Positions 47,581-61,806 are shown, numbered from the stretch's first letter. The stretch: DNA of 64,000 bases from Plecoglossus altivelis (GCA_036571765.1 BROE01000023.1:3246108-3310107), one strand, 5' to 3'. Translations and numbers: made by a program. Notes: a model not told the origin generated them from the sequence alone.

Positions 47581-47889
47581 CTTAGGAGGGGGAAAAGAGA
47601 GACAGGGGGGAAAGGGAGGAGAAAAAAATAGGACACTTTAGTTTGGAGTTTTTGCTTTAACGCACTTAAGTCTATATTCCACACACCCCCCCCACCCCCC
47701 TGCGAGTCTCCATCTTGAATAAAGTCACTCCTTTTTTACAGCATGGCTTCTCTTTTCAGCTTTTTGAGAAACCAAATTCTCGCACTGCGCGAGTGAGTCA
47801 GGCCTGTCAGTCATATTTTAAGCATGCGGCTTACTGGACCCAAAATAATATCTCCCCCAAGAAATCCATTAACAAGGCTGACACATAGC

Positions 47890-48465
47890 ATGTAGCTGGG
47901 GAGGGTGAGAGAGAGCGACAGAGAGCGAGAAGGGAGCGAGAGAGAGAGAGCGAGCGAGCGGGAGAGAGAGATAGCGAGAGGGAGCGAGTGAGAGCGTGAG
48001 ATGGAGTAAAGGAGGGAGGAGGGAAGGAAACAATGAAGGGAAGTTGAGTCGCCTCAATCCCCCCTCAACTCTACCCTCAGAAAAGGGAACGACTGGCTTG
48101 TCTACAAGATGTTTGCAAGCAATCCTCCGATAAGGCGCATTACCATCCACTAATGCTAAATGAATGTGATATTTTTACAGCGCCGGGTGAGACAGATGAC
48201 GAGAGGGTGGAGGAGGGAAGTTCTACCGTCAACATAAAGCCTGTTTCTGCCTCTTGCTCCTCTTTGAAGTCGCTGGGATGAGTTTGCAGGAGCTGTTTCC
48301 TCAGTTAAAGGGTTGATATAATGAGACGGAGAGGGAGGGGAAGGAAAACGACGGAGGGAGAGAGGAAAACAGAGAGAGACAGAAAGGGAGAAGGGGCGAG
48401 GAAGAGATCGAATATTCCAGGAGAGAGGGCCTGGATGGAAAGATACACATTGATAGAAAGAGATG

Positions 48466-48500
<35 letters not shown>
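47890..48500. repeat. GA-rich tracts
   Basis: Two GA-rich stretches (47890-48010 and 48320-48500) in intron 2, with about 300 bp of mixed sequence between them. Confidence 0.8.
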
Positions 48501-48503
<3 letters not shown>

Positions 48504-49784
48504 TAGAGAGAGTAGTGACAGAGCAGCAGGGATATGTAGGCCCTATCAACTATTCACAGGAGACATGTTCAGGGAGGGTGGAGGGGGGTTGAGGGGAAGG
48601 AGGACAACGACAGGAACTGCTAGTTCCAGTCCCGGCATGACCCAGGGGACTGAGAGACAGGGCTAGATAAACAGCCAGCAGCCCCAGGACGCTCTGTGGC
48701 AAGCCCAACAAGAACAAATCCCTTCATGCAACCCTGGTGGGATTAGCATGGCTCTGCGATAGCGTGCAGCGATCATGGCGCCAAAGGGGACCGATCCCTT
48801 TTTCACAAATCCAGCCTCGGCCGCCTAGCCTGGGATTCCACCTGCAGACGCTCGCTCAACCCCTGACGCCACTCCCCATTCATCCCCCCCGGGGTCGTTT
48901 CCATCGACAACATACCACCGCGGGTGCCCCTTCGCGGGCGCGTCGTCGTCGATAGCGCGATAGCCGGCCATCTTATTTTCTTCCTTTCAATTTCACTTCC
49001 AGATGACACTGATAGCTTAAGCAATCGGTTAGCCAGGCCGAGAGGGAGAAAAATGCAAATGTGACGTCCGCTCAGCAGATACCACCGTCCTAACAACACA
49101 CACTATTACTTGTTATTAAAAAATGATAAAAGGGACATATTTCACGGAGATAGCGCACGCCGGCCTGGGCCACGGAGCCTTGGCAGTAAACGCGTCGCAG
49201 GAAATTGCTCCCTACGAGCTAGCATGCTGTTTAATTACTTGCAAAGAGCCTCTGTCCGCTGTGCCGGAACCTACATTGCTGCTCACAGCTTCCAGACAGC
49301 CCACTTTATTAGGCTTGTGCTAAGCAGGTAGGTAATAACAGCTGATACACTGAAAGCCCTTCGCTAACGCTAATGCGTGTTCCTGACATGCCACCGCAAA
49401 GCTTGAACCTTTCTGGATGATCTCAAGCATGTTCTAAATAGAGGCAACATCTGTTGAGGAGCGTCACAAACAACTTTTGGCATGAGAGCTCCGTGAAGGT
49501 GCCTTTTCCCTTATCTGAAAGCCTTGTTGATCGCCCGACTTGGCACTTTGAAATCTGGGTTGACGTTTGCCCTCAGACGTAAGAGGCACAGAGGTGGGTA
49601 CCACCCCCAGCCCCCCCTCGCCCCCACCTCCACGACTGGTATGGCGTAAAAGGAACACTTGTAAAAGCCTGAGTTGTGACGGTCATGCAACAGGCCCTGC
49701 CAAAGCCCTGGTGATGGCAGTCGCTGGCCAACGGGGGATTTGACGGGTTGGGAAAAGAACAGACCTGAGTAAGTGCTTCTACTA

Positions 49785-49807
49785 TGGATAGAGAGAGACA
49801 GAGGGAC

Positions 49808-49853
<46 letters not shown>

Positions 49854-49960
49854 AGACAGAGAGAGAGAGAGAGAGAAACAGAAAGAGAAAGAGAGCCAGA
49901 GAGAGAAAGAGAGGATGAGAGAGAGACAGAGAGAGAAAGAGAGAGAGACAGACAGGGGAT
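49785..49960. repeat. GA-rich tract
   Basis: Imperfect (GA)n with GACAGAGA variants in intron 2. Confidence 0.88.
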
Positions 49961-50391
49961 GGGGGCAGCTTTGCCATGCCAGCTTAGGGAACCCATCATG
50001 CGCTCCCACTGAACCAAAGTCAATCTGCTCCCTCAGACTCCCTTGAGAACCCCCCCATCCCCACCCACTTTAGTCAAGTTGAGAAGATATTCTGTCCGTT
50101 CCGGGGGTGAGACCAGGCAAACCTGGCAACCCGCTGATGGTCACATCTACTTATATTGATGACTGTAGAAGCAGTGGAGAATAGAGGAGGAAAGGCAAAA
50201 AGGGAAGAGAGGAGCCACTCAGAGGGCACCCCATCTCTCCCATCCCAGTTAATGGACCTCACCCAATTAAAGAGATCTTAACAATCCTGGGCTAATTGTG
50301 GGGATCACAATATATTAACCCTGTTTCAGTCCCAGAGGGTTACTCTGAATGCTTGCAATAAAGCCATAAAACATGCAGTCAAGAAGCCCAG

Positions 50392-50665
50392 TCCCCCCCC
50401 CACCTGCCCCTGTCCTCCGCCCCCCCCCCCCCGTCCCCCCCCCCCCGTCCCCCCCCCCCGTCCCTCCCCAGAAGAATAGAATGCTTTCCACAATCGTTTG
50501 TTATCAGGTGAGGCCGTGTGTTATCAGACAGGCCGTCTTTGAAATTGTCCTTGCCCTAACTCTTTTATTGAGCTCCACAGAACCGCGAAAAGATATTATT
50601 CATGGCACTGATAGCAAGTGCAGTGTGTTCCCCCCCCCCCCCCCCCGCTCCCCCCCCCCCCCCCT
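50392..50665. repeat. Two clusters of C runs
   Basis: C8-C14 runs separated by GT or TCC at 50392-50468 and 50629-50665. On the opposite, sense strand they are G runs able to form G-quadruplexes in the nascent RNA. Confidence 0.88.
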
Positions 50666-51167
50666 CCTAAACACACACTTGGAACTCCGAAGCAAATAGC
50701 TACATTAAATCGCACTAATTGCCTCTTGAAGACTTGAAGTTGCGAACAACTTACAGAGGATCAAACTTCAATCTGGCGTTGGTCTGTGCATCACTTACAT
50801 CTGCAAGGAATTAAAAACACTAAACAAAGTCCACGATAACAAACTCCATGGTTTCTATCACAGAGAGAGGAAGGGGAGAGCTGCACTGCTGTTATCTTCA
50901 AATGAAAGAGACAGAATCTATGACAAAAGGTGCCCTGGAAAAGAAAGGAAGAGAAAGAGCCATAAAAAAAACTCTTTCGCTCGAAAAATGGGTCATCTGG
51001 TATTGAAAGCAGTGTTTATACTCTCCAGCTCTCCACAAACACGGAAAAGAAACCAGTCCACTCAGACAGAAAACATTCTTAATAAATTGGCCCCAGAATT
51101 GCTTGGGGTTAAATCCGCGCCTTGACAATTTAATTGCGCTTGCCTTCGTCTTGATATCGTTTTTTTT

Positions 51168-51240
51168 TCTCTCTCCATCTCTCTCTCCCTCTCTTTCTCT
51201 CCATCTCTCTCTCTCTCTCCATCTCTCCCTCTCTCTCTGC
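51168..51240. repeat. CT-rich tract
   Basis: (CT)n with CCAT interruptions on the plus strand. It is one of few tracts in the gene with purines on the sense strand. Confidence 0.85.
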
Positions 51241-51335
51241 CTTCCTCCCCTCCATCAGATTTCAAAGGCATTCTCTCTGACGAGGTTAAACGAGTAGCCA
51301 GACCTTCTAATCACAGCACAATCAGAAATAGTGGC

Positions 51336-51412
51336 GGGGGGTGTGGGGGGGAGGTTGGGGTGATGGGGAGGGGAGGAGGAGGGAGGGGAGGGGGGGGGGG
51401 GGGGGGGGGGGG
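51336..51412. repeat. G-rich tract ending in G23
   Basis: GGGG-rich sequence finishing in 23 consecutive G (51390-51412), in intron 2. Confidence 0.9.
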
Positions 51413-52339
51413 TGGAAGTTGCTACCAGGCGAGAAAGCAGCAGTTGGATTTGATAAACAAATAATGCCACTCTGTATTATTACCCCACGGCCTCCCGGAC
51501 TTCAGAGGAAATAAATCAAAGTCAGGCAGCAGCCGTGTGTGAGTCTGCGCTGACACGTTGTGCTGGTCACACGGGCCAAACATATGGGGAGGGGAGAGAA
51601 GAGGGGGGATGAGGTTACTTAGCAAAAGCAAACGTACACGAGAATAAGCCCGTTTACGACTCCTATCGGAGCCGGCCAAACACACGCGACAGCACCGAGG
51701 GAGCGTGTGCATGCGTGCGCGCATGTTGCAGTTAGAAGTCGTAAAAACGAAAACGTTCAACTGTCTGTCTGCAGACCGTGATTGGGCTGCTAACAGATGT
51801 CAAAGCCAAAGGCCAGTCCTCTATTCCGCCCGGCGACAGCAGAGTCAGCAGAGCGTCTAATTATTCAAAGGCAGTTTTCCAGGATGATGCTCCTAGGGGG
51901 CTGGGAACGGAGGTGGACTCGCCGTGGCAACGAGCACCCCAGAGTGCGATGCTACCTGCTCACACAAGCACAAACAGTCATCATACAGAGTCTCCTTCAG
52001 GAAGAGTCTCAGTGGCTCCGCCCTCAGTGGATGACACCAGCATAGGGGATGCTGAGTGGTTGCTTTGGGGGAGAGGAGGGTATCACAGCTGTTTGACCCC
52101 TGACCCTTGCAGGGATGCTGTGAAGCCCCCTCGCCATCTATCCACCCAACAGGTGTCACCTACTTCCATATACACACACACACACACAAACACACACTCA
52201 CCGATCACTCTGTGTACACACAAATCCCCTGCGTGAGAGTGAGCAGAGAGTGTGCGCAAGGTTGAGGAGAAGTGTTGCAGGGAACGGCTCTGATGTGTCT
52301 CCCGGGAACCATTTGAACTGTTAGAGCGACATCAGATGA

Positions 52340-52497
52340 GCTCACAGAGCGAGAGAGAGAGAGAGATTAAGAGAAAGAGAGAATAACAGATACGGAAAAA
52401 TGAAAGAGTGCATTGCGCAAATGTGTGCAAGAGAGATAATTCATGCTTGTCTGTGTGAATGACCGAAAAAGGTGAGATAGAGAAATATTGAGTACGT

Positions 52498-52529
<32 letters not shown>

Positions 52530-52580
52530 CAGAGAGAAAGAGAAAGAAAGAGAAAGAAATACAGGAGAGAGAGACAGCAT
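52340..52580. repeat. GA-rich tract
   Basis: Interrupted (GA)n stretches at 52350-52385 and 52498-52575, in intron 2. Confidence 0.8.
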
Positions 52581-53721
52581 GCGAGATCGAGTAAGAAGAA
52601 CAGAGAGGGCAAAGCTGGCATAGAAAACCTCATGTGACCGAAAGCAATCAGACCTGACACGATGGGATCTGATTCACAGGGCTGAGGGGAGGGGTGGTGG
52701 GGGGCTCTAATCCCGGTCCCTGGCACACGGTACCCCTCCATGGGTCCCCTAACGGGGGGGGGGTGCATGCATCCTGGGGGTTGACACACATGTCCACTGA
52801 GCGGCCTAAACTAGCTGGACGAGATTAGTTAAAGCTGGGTTATAGCTAAAGTGGTTGGATGACATGTGGGAAAGTAATTGGATACGACGCGGAAAAGTAA
52901 ATGGATGAGATGTGTAAAAGTAGTTGGTGGAGATTTTTTGGATGAAAAATGTTAAGCTAGTTAAATAAGATGTGTTCAGCTAGTTGAACGGTATGTTTTA
53001 AAGTGAAAGCCTCAATTGAATGATAGTGCAGGAAGCCAACCAGTGGCACCTAGCCATCCCCTCAGACCGCCCCTCCCTCCGCTTCCACCCACCCCCAGGA
53101 AAACCTGGGGCCCCCACGGCAACTGGAGGGGCCCCCCGGCAACTGGATCAGAGACTGCTCCGACGGAAGGCTTAGTCACGAGCCTCGCACCCAAGAGACG
53201 CACACAAACACACGCGAACACACACACACTGTCCAAACAGCTGAAGCTACAACGCGGGGCTTCAATAGCCCGGAGCTGCGAGCAGCCCCGCTTCACTCTG
53301 CTGTTGTTTCCCTGCTCCCGCTGCCTGACAGATGGGGAGAGCTAGTCCTCACGCCCACCCCCCTCCCAAATAATTAAACACCATGACAATGTTTGGATGG
53401 ACTTTTCAATTCTGGTTTTGGCTGCGTTCCTCCCCCCCCCCCACGCACCACACACACACACGCACACACACACACACAAGTCCCCCTCCCTCGAACACAC
53501 CTAAATCTCAGGTTAGATGCGCGGCCACAAAAGGTGCCATCCTTCAGATGGAGCGGGGCCTTTTCTTCTTTTTAAGAACTGAGAGTTGAGCGTGTGTGTG
53601 GGCGCGAGTGCATCCTGCCTACGTCTGATGCTAATAGCTGCCTGCTTCTGCGAGGAGCCGGGAATGTGCGGCGCTAAGCAGCCCTTGGGTTCTCTGGACG
53701 CTGCTGTCATGCAAATGGAAG

Positions 53722-53753
<32 letters not shown>

Positions 53754-53920
53754 GTGGGGAGGAGAGAGGCAGCAGGAGGAGAGGTTGGTGGCTGCAGTGC
53801 GTACGATGGCGACAAGAAAACCTGGGCAGGCTGCTCTGTCGTGACATTTGCATAGATTGGTGGGGATCATCCAGAATGGACATTGTTCCGGCTCCTCCTC
53901 CCCCCCCTCCCTACCTCTCA

Positions 53921-54060
53921 CCTGTCTTCCTCTCTGCTCCAGCTCACCCCCCCAGCCCCCACCTGTCTCCCTTTCTGCTCCACCTCACCCCCCCCAACCC
54001 CCACCCGTCTCCCTCTCTGCTCCACCTCACCCCCCCCAACCCCCACCCCTCCTGACCTTT
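53921..54060. repeat. Minisatellite, 41-42-bp unit, about 3 copies
   Basis: Copies of TCTGCTCCACCTCACCCCCC plus CAACCCCCACC and a CTGTCTCCC stretch, recurring at 53933, 53974 and 54016. Confidence 0.88.
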
Positions 54061-54299
54061 CAGGCCCGGCCAAGCTCATCAGGACTCTCAGGCTTTCATT
54101 TGTCACAGTAATATCTGTACGGGCAGCGGGCCAGTGCTGGTGGGGGTGGAGGGAAGGCAGGAGAGGGGGGGTGGGGGTGGGGAAGGACGGGTGAAGGGAA
54201 GGAAGGAAGGAGGAGGGGTGGGTAGGGGCGGTAGCCCACTGTAGTACACATAGTAGTCATACACAGGCAATGAAACATCCATGCAAAGCAATATAGAAA

Positions 54300-54331
<32 letters not shown>

Positions 54332-55770
54332 AGGGTGTGGTTGGGTTGTGTCGGTGGGTAGCATGTGTATATGTGCAAGAGTACTGTATGTGTGCGTGTG
54401 TGTTCATGTGTGGGTATGGACCCAATATCACAAATTTATGGTAATTGAAACCGGGAAAAAATCTTTTGGGGAAATGCAGTCAATTTGATGCGGCGGTGAA
54501 AGGTCATCCTATTCAATTTACACTCCTGGTGCCGCGTGCTGTTCTGGAGGAGAAACACCTGAAAGCGAGCGATCTTATCAGTCTCCAGACCTCAGCACTT
54601 ACCCACTGCATAAAAGCTATTTGCTGATTACTAAATAAACGCATTATCTTTTACCTTGACTTCTGTGTGCGTCTGCACGTGTGTATGTGTGCGTGAGAGG
54701 GAGAGATTGAGTCCCCCCTTCGCTCTCCTCCATTCCTTTCCAGACCGGAGTGAAGCCCTTGTTTCGACTTTGCCACCGGGTTATCAGGACGTGTTTCCTG
54801 CCCTATCTGATGGCATTTGTGTGAAGGCGTCCTGCGCAGCAGCAGGTAAACAGAGGCGCCCTCTCGGAGCCGTCACATGTTAGCTGTGTGTGTGTGTGTG
54901 TGTGTGTGTGCATGTGCGTGTGCGTGTGTGTTTGTGTGTGAGAGACGGAGAACTCATATCTCTACAAACAAGCACAGGTTCTGAGCAAAGAGGGACCCTG
55001 TTACTGCACAGCCCACTAGGGGAAGCCTGCATTCTACCAGGAGAGACGAACCTACAGATCAGATGGCATTGCAGTTCCATTCTGTTCCTACGTTGCTGTG
55101 GTTTCCTGTGGTTTGCCCTAAACCGCCTTGGAAAAAAAACAACCCACAGACACCCAAGAGGTATAAAGCTCCACATTTCAAATTCCACATTTCGGATGTT
55201 ATGGACAAACCCGCCAGGACTGGCTGTGAAAGCGACGCTTTTAAAGAACTTGAGTTTTAGAAGAAGTTCTAACCGTGGCCCAGTCTTACCAGTCTCCATC
55301 CAGTCCCTGCGTCTGCCTTCTCCCGGGAATATCACATTACATGCTCCAGTTTAGACACATCACAGACGAACCAAATGACTGCAACTACCCAGGACTCTTA
55401 GGAAGAGAGAGGGAGCGAGACGGAGAGCGAGACGGAGAGCGAACGAAAGCGAGAGAGGGAGGGAAGAAGCGAGAGGGCCAGACAGAGCGAGGGAGAGGAA
55501 GAGGGAAGGAGATGTTCCGTGTGCGTGGCCAGGAAGAGAACCTTGTTGTCAGTTACAGCCGGAGGGACCCTGAGCAGACGTTGTGTTCTCGCAACAGGAA
55601 GTGACACGCCGCTGCTTCCTCTACATCTCCTGATCACACTGAGCTCCTTGCACCCCACCGAGTCTCCTAGCAGCAACCAATGAAACAGCAGTAGCCTGCT
55701 CGAGAGGGTCTTCAACTATTTAAGTCCTGTCTGAACCAGACGGCTGAAGTAGGTCTGTACAGGCAGAGTG

Positions 55771-55853
55771 AGAGGGGAGGGGAGGGGAGGGGAGGGGGGA
55801 AGGGAGGGGAGGGAGGGTAGGGAATGGAAGGGGAAGGGAGGGGAGGGGGGGGG
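55771..55853. repeat. (AGGGG)n pentanucleotide array
   Basis: Repeats of GGGGA with variants, ending in a G9 run. G-quadruplex-prone. Intron 2. Confidence 0.9.
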
Positions 55854-56439
55854 TTTAAAACACTTTGTTGGTTCTCCTCAACCTGGGTGCAGTGTAGGGG
55901 TGTTGGTGGAACACCTTTAACTATGAATGGTTAAATATCTTCATAAGCTTTTAAATCAGGCCTAATCCTAACATCCCCTCAAATCAACACTCCTTGGCAG
56001 ACTACAACAAATCCTGATGTCAAGTACAGGCTGAACACTTCTGACAAGAAAGACATAAGAAAGCAACATTGTCTCGATTTACTGGAGGATGAGATGGACA
56101 CAGGTTTGGTCTGGTCTGTCCTGATAACAGTCCAAAGACTGATATCATTTTATATGAATGCACAATCACAGCCAGTGGATGCCTTTTGTTAGATGAAAGC
56201 CTCTCTCTGCCCCCCCCCCCCCCCACACACACACAAACACTCACACACATATACACACACACACACACACACTGCTTAGTGCAGAATGGAAGGTATTAAG
56301 AGTGTTCCTGGAAACTGTAGTTTTCAACTTCCACTCACAGGAAAGTATACAACATTAAATAATAAAGGAAGGATTGGCTTGTGGTTTGGTCTCTTGTTGC
56401 TGTGTATAACGTTGAGTCTGTGTGTCTGCGTGAGTCTGT

Positions 56440-56488
56440 ATGTGTGTGTGCCTGAGTCTGTATGTGTGCGTGCGTGCATGTCTGTATC

Positions 56489-56522
<34 letters not shown>

Positions 56523-56672
56523 TGTGTATGTGTGCGTGTATATGTGTGTGCATGCGTGTGTGAGTGTGTGTGTGTGTGCGTGTGTGCATGCGTGTGTGTG
56601 TGTGTGTGCGTGCATGCGTGTGTGTGTATGTGTGTGTGTGTGTGTGTGTGTATGTGTGTGTGTGTGTGTGTA
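56440..56672. repeat. Long compound GT array
   Basis: About 230 bp of alternating TG with TATG, TGCG and CATGCG interruptions. It is one of the longest Z-DNA-prone tracts in the window. Intron 2. Confidence 0.93.
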
Positions 56673-57904
56673 TGGGAGGGGGCTTATTGGCTTAGTATTT
56701 CCGGCCAGGTTAAAGAGAAACAGTCCTGAAAGGCTCTTAGATGAGATTACCCCTTGAAATAAAAATAGCTCTCTGACTCTCACGCAGCCCCCCCCGTCCG
56801 CCGTCCCTTCCTCACCCACGCACGCACACACACACACACACAATCTCCGAGCCGTACAAGTGCACTGAGGAGCGGGCCCGTGTAACCCATGTAAACACCG
56901 CCGTCAGATCTTTTTATAGGGTGTCTCACTAGCAACATAATTACGTCTCCGGTCTCCGCCTGTGCATCCGCAGCTCTGGGGACGAAGGGCCCGACCCTCC
57001 AGCTGTCTGGGGGGGAGGGGGGGGGGGGCTAAGAAGCAAGGTGGGGGAGGGGCAGGGGGGTCACACAGCTGACCCCAAGAGTACCTGTGGGCTGCAGCAG
57101 AGTATCTTAAATACTGGTCGTCAGAGGCTGAAAGAGGCCGGCTCCTTACGAGAGTACGGCGTGTCCTCTGTGGGGAAGTGAGGTTTTTTTTTTTTTTTCA
57201 AAATTAGATGGAGAAACTTTAGACAAGCAGAGACACTGCAGCTTGAGGGCCTGGCGCAGACACACACACACACACGCACACATACACACTTCCTCTTTGC
57301 CTTTGTTAGCCTCTCTTTCTCTCCCCCCCTCCCCTCCTGAAGGAAAGAAAAGGCAGAGTGTTTCCTTCAGGCTGCTGGGTGGAGTCTCCAGGCCAGGGGA
57401 CCAATCAGCAGCCATGCCCCTCCGAGACTAGAAGTAGCCTGACAACCAGCCTGACAACCAGCCAGCCAAAGTTCACTAGCTCTTTTTCCCCCCCAAACAA
57501 GCCCTGCAGGGACTATTTTCCGGCTGTGAGCGCTGCCCTTTTTCCCCTATCCATCCTTCCTCCCTCTCCTCCACCACCCCCTCTCTCCTATTTCTCCTGG
57601 AGCATCAGAGGGTGAGCTTGTTTATACCCACTGGATTCTCAACTTTCCAACTGGCTGTTTGTGGATGGACAATTTGCCTTTGGAGAGATGGAGGGATGGA
57701 GGGAGGGAGGGAGGGGGAGCTGGAGGGATGGAGGGAGCGGGCTGAGAGAGGGCGCTGGAGTGTTGCGGAAGGGGAGGAACAGTGAAGGCTCTCACCGTGG
57801 AGTGGATCTGACAGACGCTTGGAGATAATACTCCTCCTGTGTATGTGTGTGTGCGCGTGTGCGGGTGTGTGCGCGAGAAACAGGGAACAAGCAAGCTTGT
57901 GTTG

Positions 57905-57948
<44 letters not shown>

Positions 57949-57952
57949 GTGT
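57905..57952. repeat. (GT)n microsatellite
   Basis: (GT)n run of about 17 units with a TATGTATG tail. Intron 2. Confidence 0.93.
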
Positions 57953-58289
57953 GAAGAGCCATGACAAGTGTATGAGTCAGTCTGAGAGCTGTGCTGTTGT
58001 GTTCCAGAGAAGGAAGACTACTTTCATCAAGTGGTGCAAATATATGTGCACCAAACCAGGCAGCTGAACAATGAGCAGTGTGTGTTTTATTCTAATGGGG
58101 CTCACTTGAGAAAATCATATTATACAGCGCAATATGATAATTCCCACACCCTGGCTGAACTGGTGAATCGGTGCAGGCGTTGTACTCTAAAATGTCAGCA
58201 TAAATTTGCTAAATAAATGCAGCCAGCATTCAGCAGGGATGGGGGTCTTTCTGGTGTGTTGCTGTGTGTGCATGTGTGTGTGTCAGGGA

Positions 58290-58306
58290 GTGTGTGAGAG
58301 AGAGAC

Positions 58307-58364
<58 letters not shown>

Positions 58365-58383
58365 AAGTGTGTGTGTGTGTGTT
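58290..58383. repeat. (GA)n then (GT)n
   Basis: A long pure GA run (about 58311-58356), a short spacer and a GT run. Intron 2. Confidence 0.93.
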
Positions 58384-58789
58384 GGACAGAGAGGAGATCC
58401 TACCAGTATGTGTGGTGTAAGTCACTATCACGCAATCTCTTTCTCTACTCCTCCCTGCTCCTCTCTCTTCCCCTATCCTCCTATTTCTCTCTCCTAGACT
58501 AACCTCCTCGCTCCTAGTATTCCACAGACAATCCCACCATGTAAAGCCACTAACCGTCTCAAACAAAGACACTCCCACTTCCTGTGCAGACATCCAATCC
58601 CAGAATCCCTCTGGTGACGTCTGTAGTCTGGGCTCATCAACCGGCACACAGCCAGACTACAGTCTGCCCCAGGACAGACAGTCAACACTCATATTGGTGT
58701 GTGTGTGTGTGTGTGTTTGTGTGTGTTACATAGAAATGAAAAATAAATGCATTCCCACATGCACTCTTGAGGAAAAAAAACCCTTACTA

Positions 58790-59560
58790 CCATAACACGC
58801 ACACTCTGTCACCTGCACATATGCATATCTGCCACTTGCTCTGTGTCTACAGGAGAGATCCCCAAATGAAACAGTCGAGACTTCATAGCGTGACTGACTG
58901 ACCCTCAATAAACCAGTAGCTCTCCATCTGGATTCCACCCTGGATATGGGAGCTGCCCTGGAGTTTCTGGCAGGACATTAAGACAGCATGCTGTAACAGG
59001 GTGATAGAGTTCCCTGGACTTGGGCACTAGCTGGACAGCACTGGCCTCCCCCATTACTGCATCAGGTACAGGTGACATGATATCCAGGAGGAGAGAGAAA
59101 CACGGGAGGGCAGAGGAGAGGGGAGGAGAGGGAGGAGAGGGGAGGGGAGGAGAGGGGGGAGAGAAGTGTGGGAACAGAGCAGAGGAGAGGGGAGGAGACA
59201 AATAAACCCCTAAAAATAACATATTCACAAGCATGCTCTCATGAAAAAACAACTTACATAAGCTGTGCCGCTCAAGACACAAACACTAACCTGCACATAT
59301 GAATAAGCAACTGCCTTAGTCTTGTCCCTCAGTATGTTTAACTAGAGACCCAAAGTCTCATCTTGACAGCGTGACTGACCCCTGAGAGAACAGGGGCCCC
59401 GCTTGCATTTGACGTCCACACCAGTCCAGAGAGATGCTCTGAAGTTTCTGGCAGGACACTAAGACAACATTCAGAACTGGGCTGGGGGTAGAGGCCCCTA
59501 GTGTTGCTCCTATAGGTTATCAGTGGAGGGGGCAGCCATGAGCCAGGGGAGGGGCTACAG
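58790..59560. repeat. Diverged tandem duplication, about 470-bp unit
   Basis: Two segments share GTTTCTGGCAGGACA-TAAGACA (58960 and 59438), AGCGTGACTGACC (58888 and 59370) and CACCTGCACATAT-like (58810 and 59291) blocks in the same order and spacing. An old local duplication split by a GA-rich tract at 59090-59205. Intron 2. Confidence 0.75.
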
Positions 59561-61806
59561 TGAGGTAGACAACTACTGACAAGTTGGCTTTGACTACAAC
59601 AGATAGATGCTTGTTTCAACAACAGCTGACATGCCAGCTGTTGTTGAAACACACACACAGTGCACGTCCGCACAGATCCAGGTCAGGTGTAGGGGGGACG
59701 TGACAGGTCTCCCAGCACCAGTAATGATCAAGCAGGTCGCACGTACAATGGAGAACCCTTCTTTAGGGCGGACGTGGGGCTACATTTGCAGGTTCAACAG
59801 CAGAACGTCTTTCTGTTTAAACATTGACCTGTCACAGGACCTCAACGTATGCAGAATGTGCCAACTCCAACCAAACCGATGCTGGTTTTTCCATTTCGTC
59901 TGGAAATCATTTGAGTGGCACGGGGCCTGGAGTTCAGCCCCTTTACGTCTTATGGTGCAAATAATCCGTTTTGCATTTCTATCTCTCTTTCTTTCCCTCC
60001 ACCACTCCACCAAGGATGGGGGGGTGCTGCAGGAGACAGCTGTATCCAGCTCACGGGCACTCTCCCTGGGGCTCTGTGCTGCCCAGCACTGCCTCTCCTC
60101 TCCTCTTCACGCACACCCAGACACCATCCCAGCCCACAGACAAATCATGCTCAACTGGCACCGAGGGGCATCGACTGCCACCTCCCGACCCCCTGCCTCT
60201 GTGTACGCTCCTGCATTCTCTTATTCCCTCGTTCTTTTGACCCCCCCTTCACACTATCCTTGCCCTGTTTGAATAACGACATAATAAATCAAATGCTGTA
60301 TGTTCCAGACCCAGAGCCTTTTTAGCGCTGTGTGTATGTATGCGTGCGTGCGTGTGTTTGCATGGATGCTATCATGTACAAGCGCTTTTCTTTCAAGAGT
60401 ACGTCACCTAGTAAGTGCCGATTTAAATTGTGTGAGAGCCAAGTGGACAGAGGGTGAGGTGAAAACAGAGAAAGCCAAAAGGAAGAACAAAAGAGGGTGA
60501 GAAAGAATAAGAGATATATACACAGAGTGAAGGAGTGTGTGGTTTAGGGTTTGCTAAGAAAACTTGGACCTGACACCCATTAACCAGAAGTCAGGGAGTT
60601 TAGGAAACATTGTCAGGAGATTACTTGTGTGTCTAAGGGTGTATGTGTGTGTATGTGTGTGTGGTGGGGGGGGGATATGTGTGTGCATGAGAGAAAAAAA
60701 GGCAAATGCAATGAGCGTTTGTGCGAGATAGAGGGAAAGGAATTACGAAAGGAATTACGTTCTATGGAACATAATGTCACATCAGCTCTGTCCTCCTACC
60801 TAACCAACCCCATATTTACATTGTGATTGGTTGACACAGTGTCTTGTGCATGTCAATCAGGGAAGTGCATATTGTGCCCTAACCCCGGCCTTAACCCTGT
60901 CTCTGACCCCAGGCCTAGCCCTAACCTCAGCCCCAGCCCAAACCTCAGCCCCAGCCCTCACCCCAGCACCAGCTCCAGCCTCTAATCTGAACCATACAAA
61001 CGTTTCACTGTCAGATTAGGAGGGATTAGCAAAAAAAACCGCCAGCCCGGCCCAACTCTGCCTTATGATGCAGAGAGTACTTCACATCTCCACACAATAT
61101 GACATTTACCAACCCCTAGTCAAGGAGAGACACTGTGTCTCACGCTTCCTCTCTGATTGGGTGTCTCTCTGTGTCTCTGTTAACAATGTAACCAATGGCC
61201 TGTTGAGTGATGATGAAACACCCCCCCCAATGGTTTAATATGCATGGATTCATAGGTCCACAGCAAACACACACATAGGTACACTGACGCACGTCGCTCC
61301 CATAGCGCTACACTCCTCCAGGCTGGCTGCCTCCAACAGAAGCACGGTGGGGGCTAATCTCCATTGTGTTTTAAAATGTGACACACACACACACACACTT
61401 TCTCTCTCTTGACAGACGCCCTGGCTGGTATTTTTATCCATCCCCAGAGCCATTCATGGACCGCAGGCCATATCACTCTGTAAAGACAGAGGGTTCCAGA
61501 GTCACCCTCTCTAGCTCTCCCTGGCCCAGAGCACCAGGCCTGGGACATGTCTGGGGGAGGAGGAGGTGGCAGAATGTGGAAAGAATTTAGACTGTTATCA
61601 GCCTGCCCCCCTCCTGGACCACAGAGGCACTCACATTCTCTCTCTTTTTCAGGCTGTCTTTCAATCACATCCACAATCCCCCGCCCTGTACATCCCCCAA
61701 CACCACCACCACACACAAACCAAACGTAAACCCAGGGCACGCCGCAGCACAGGCCCCATTTACCTGTGCAGCCGTGTTCCTTGTCTCTCTGTGTCTCCTG
61801 TTTATC

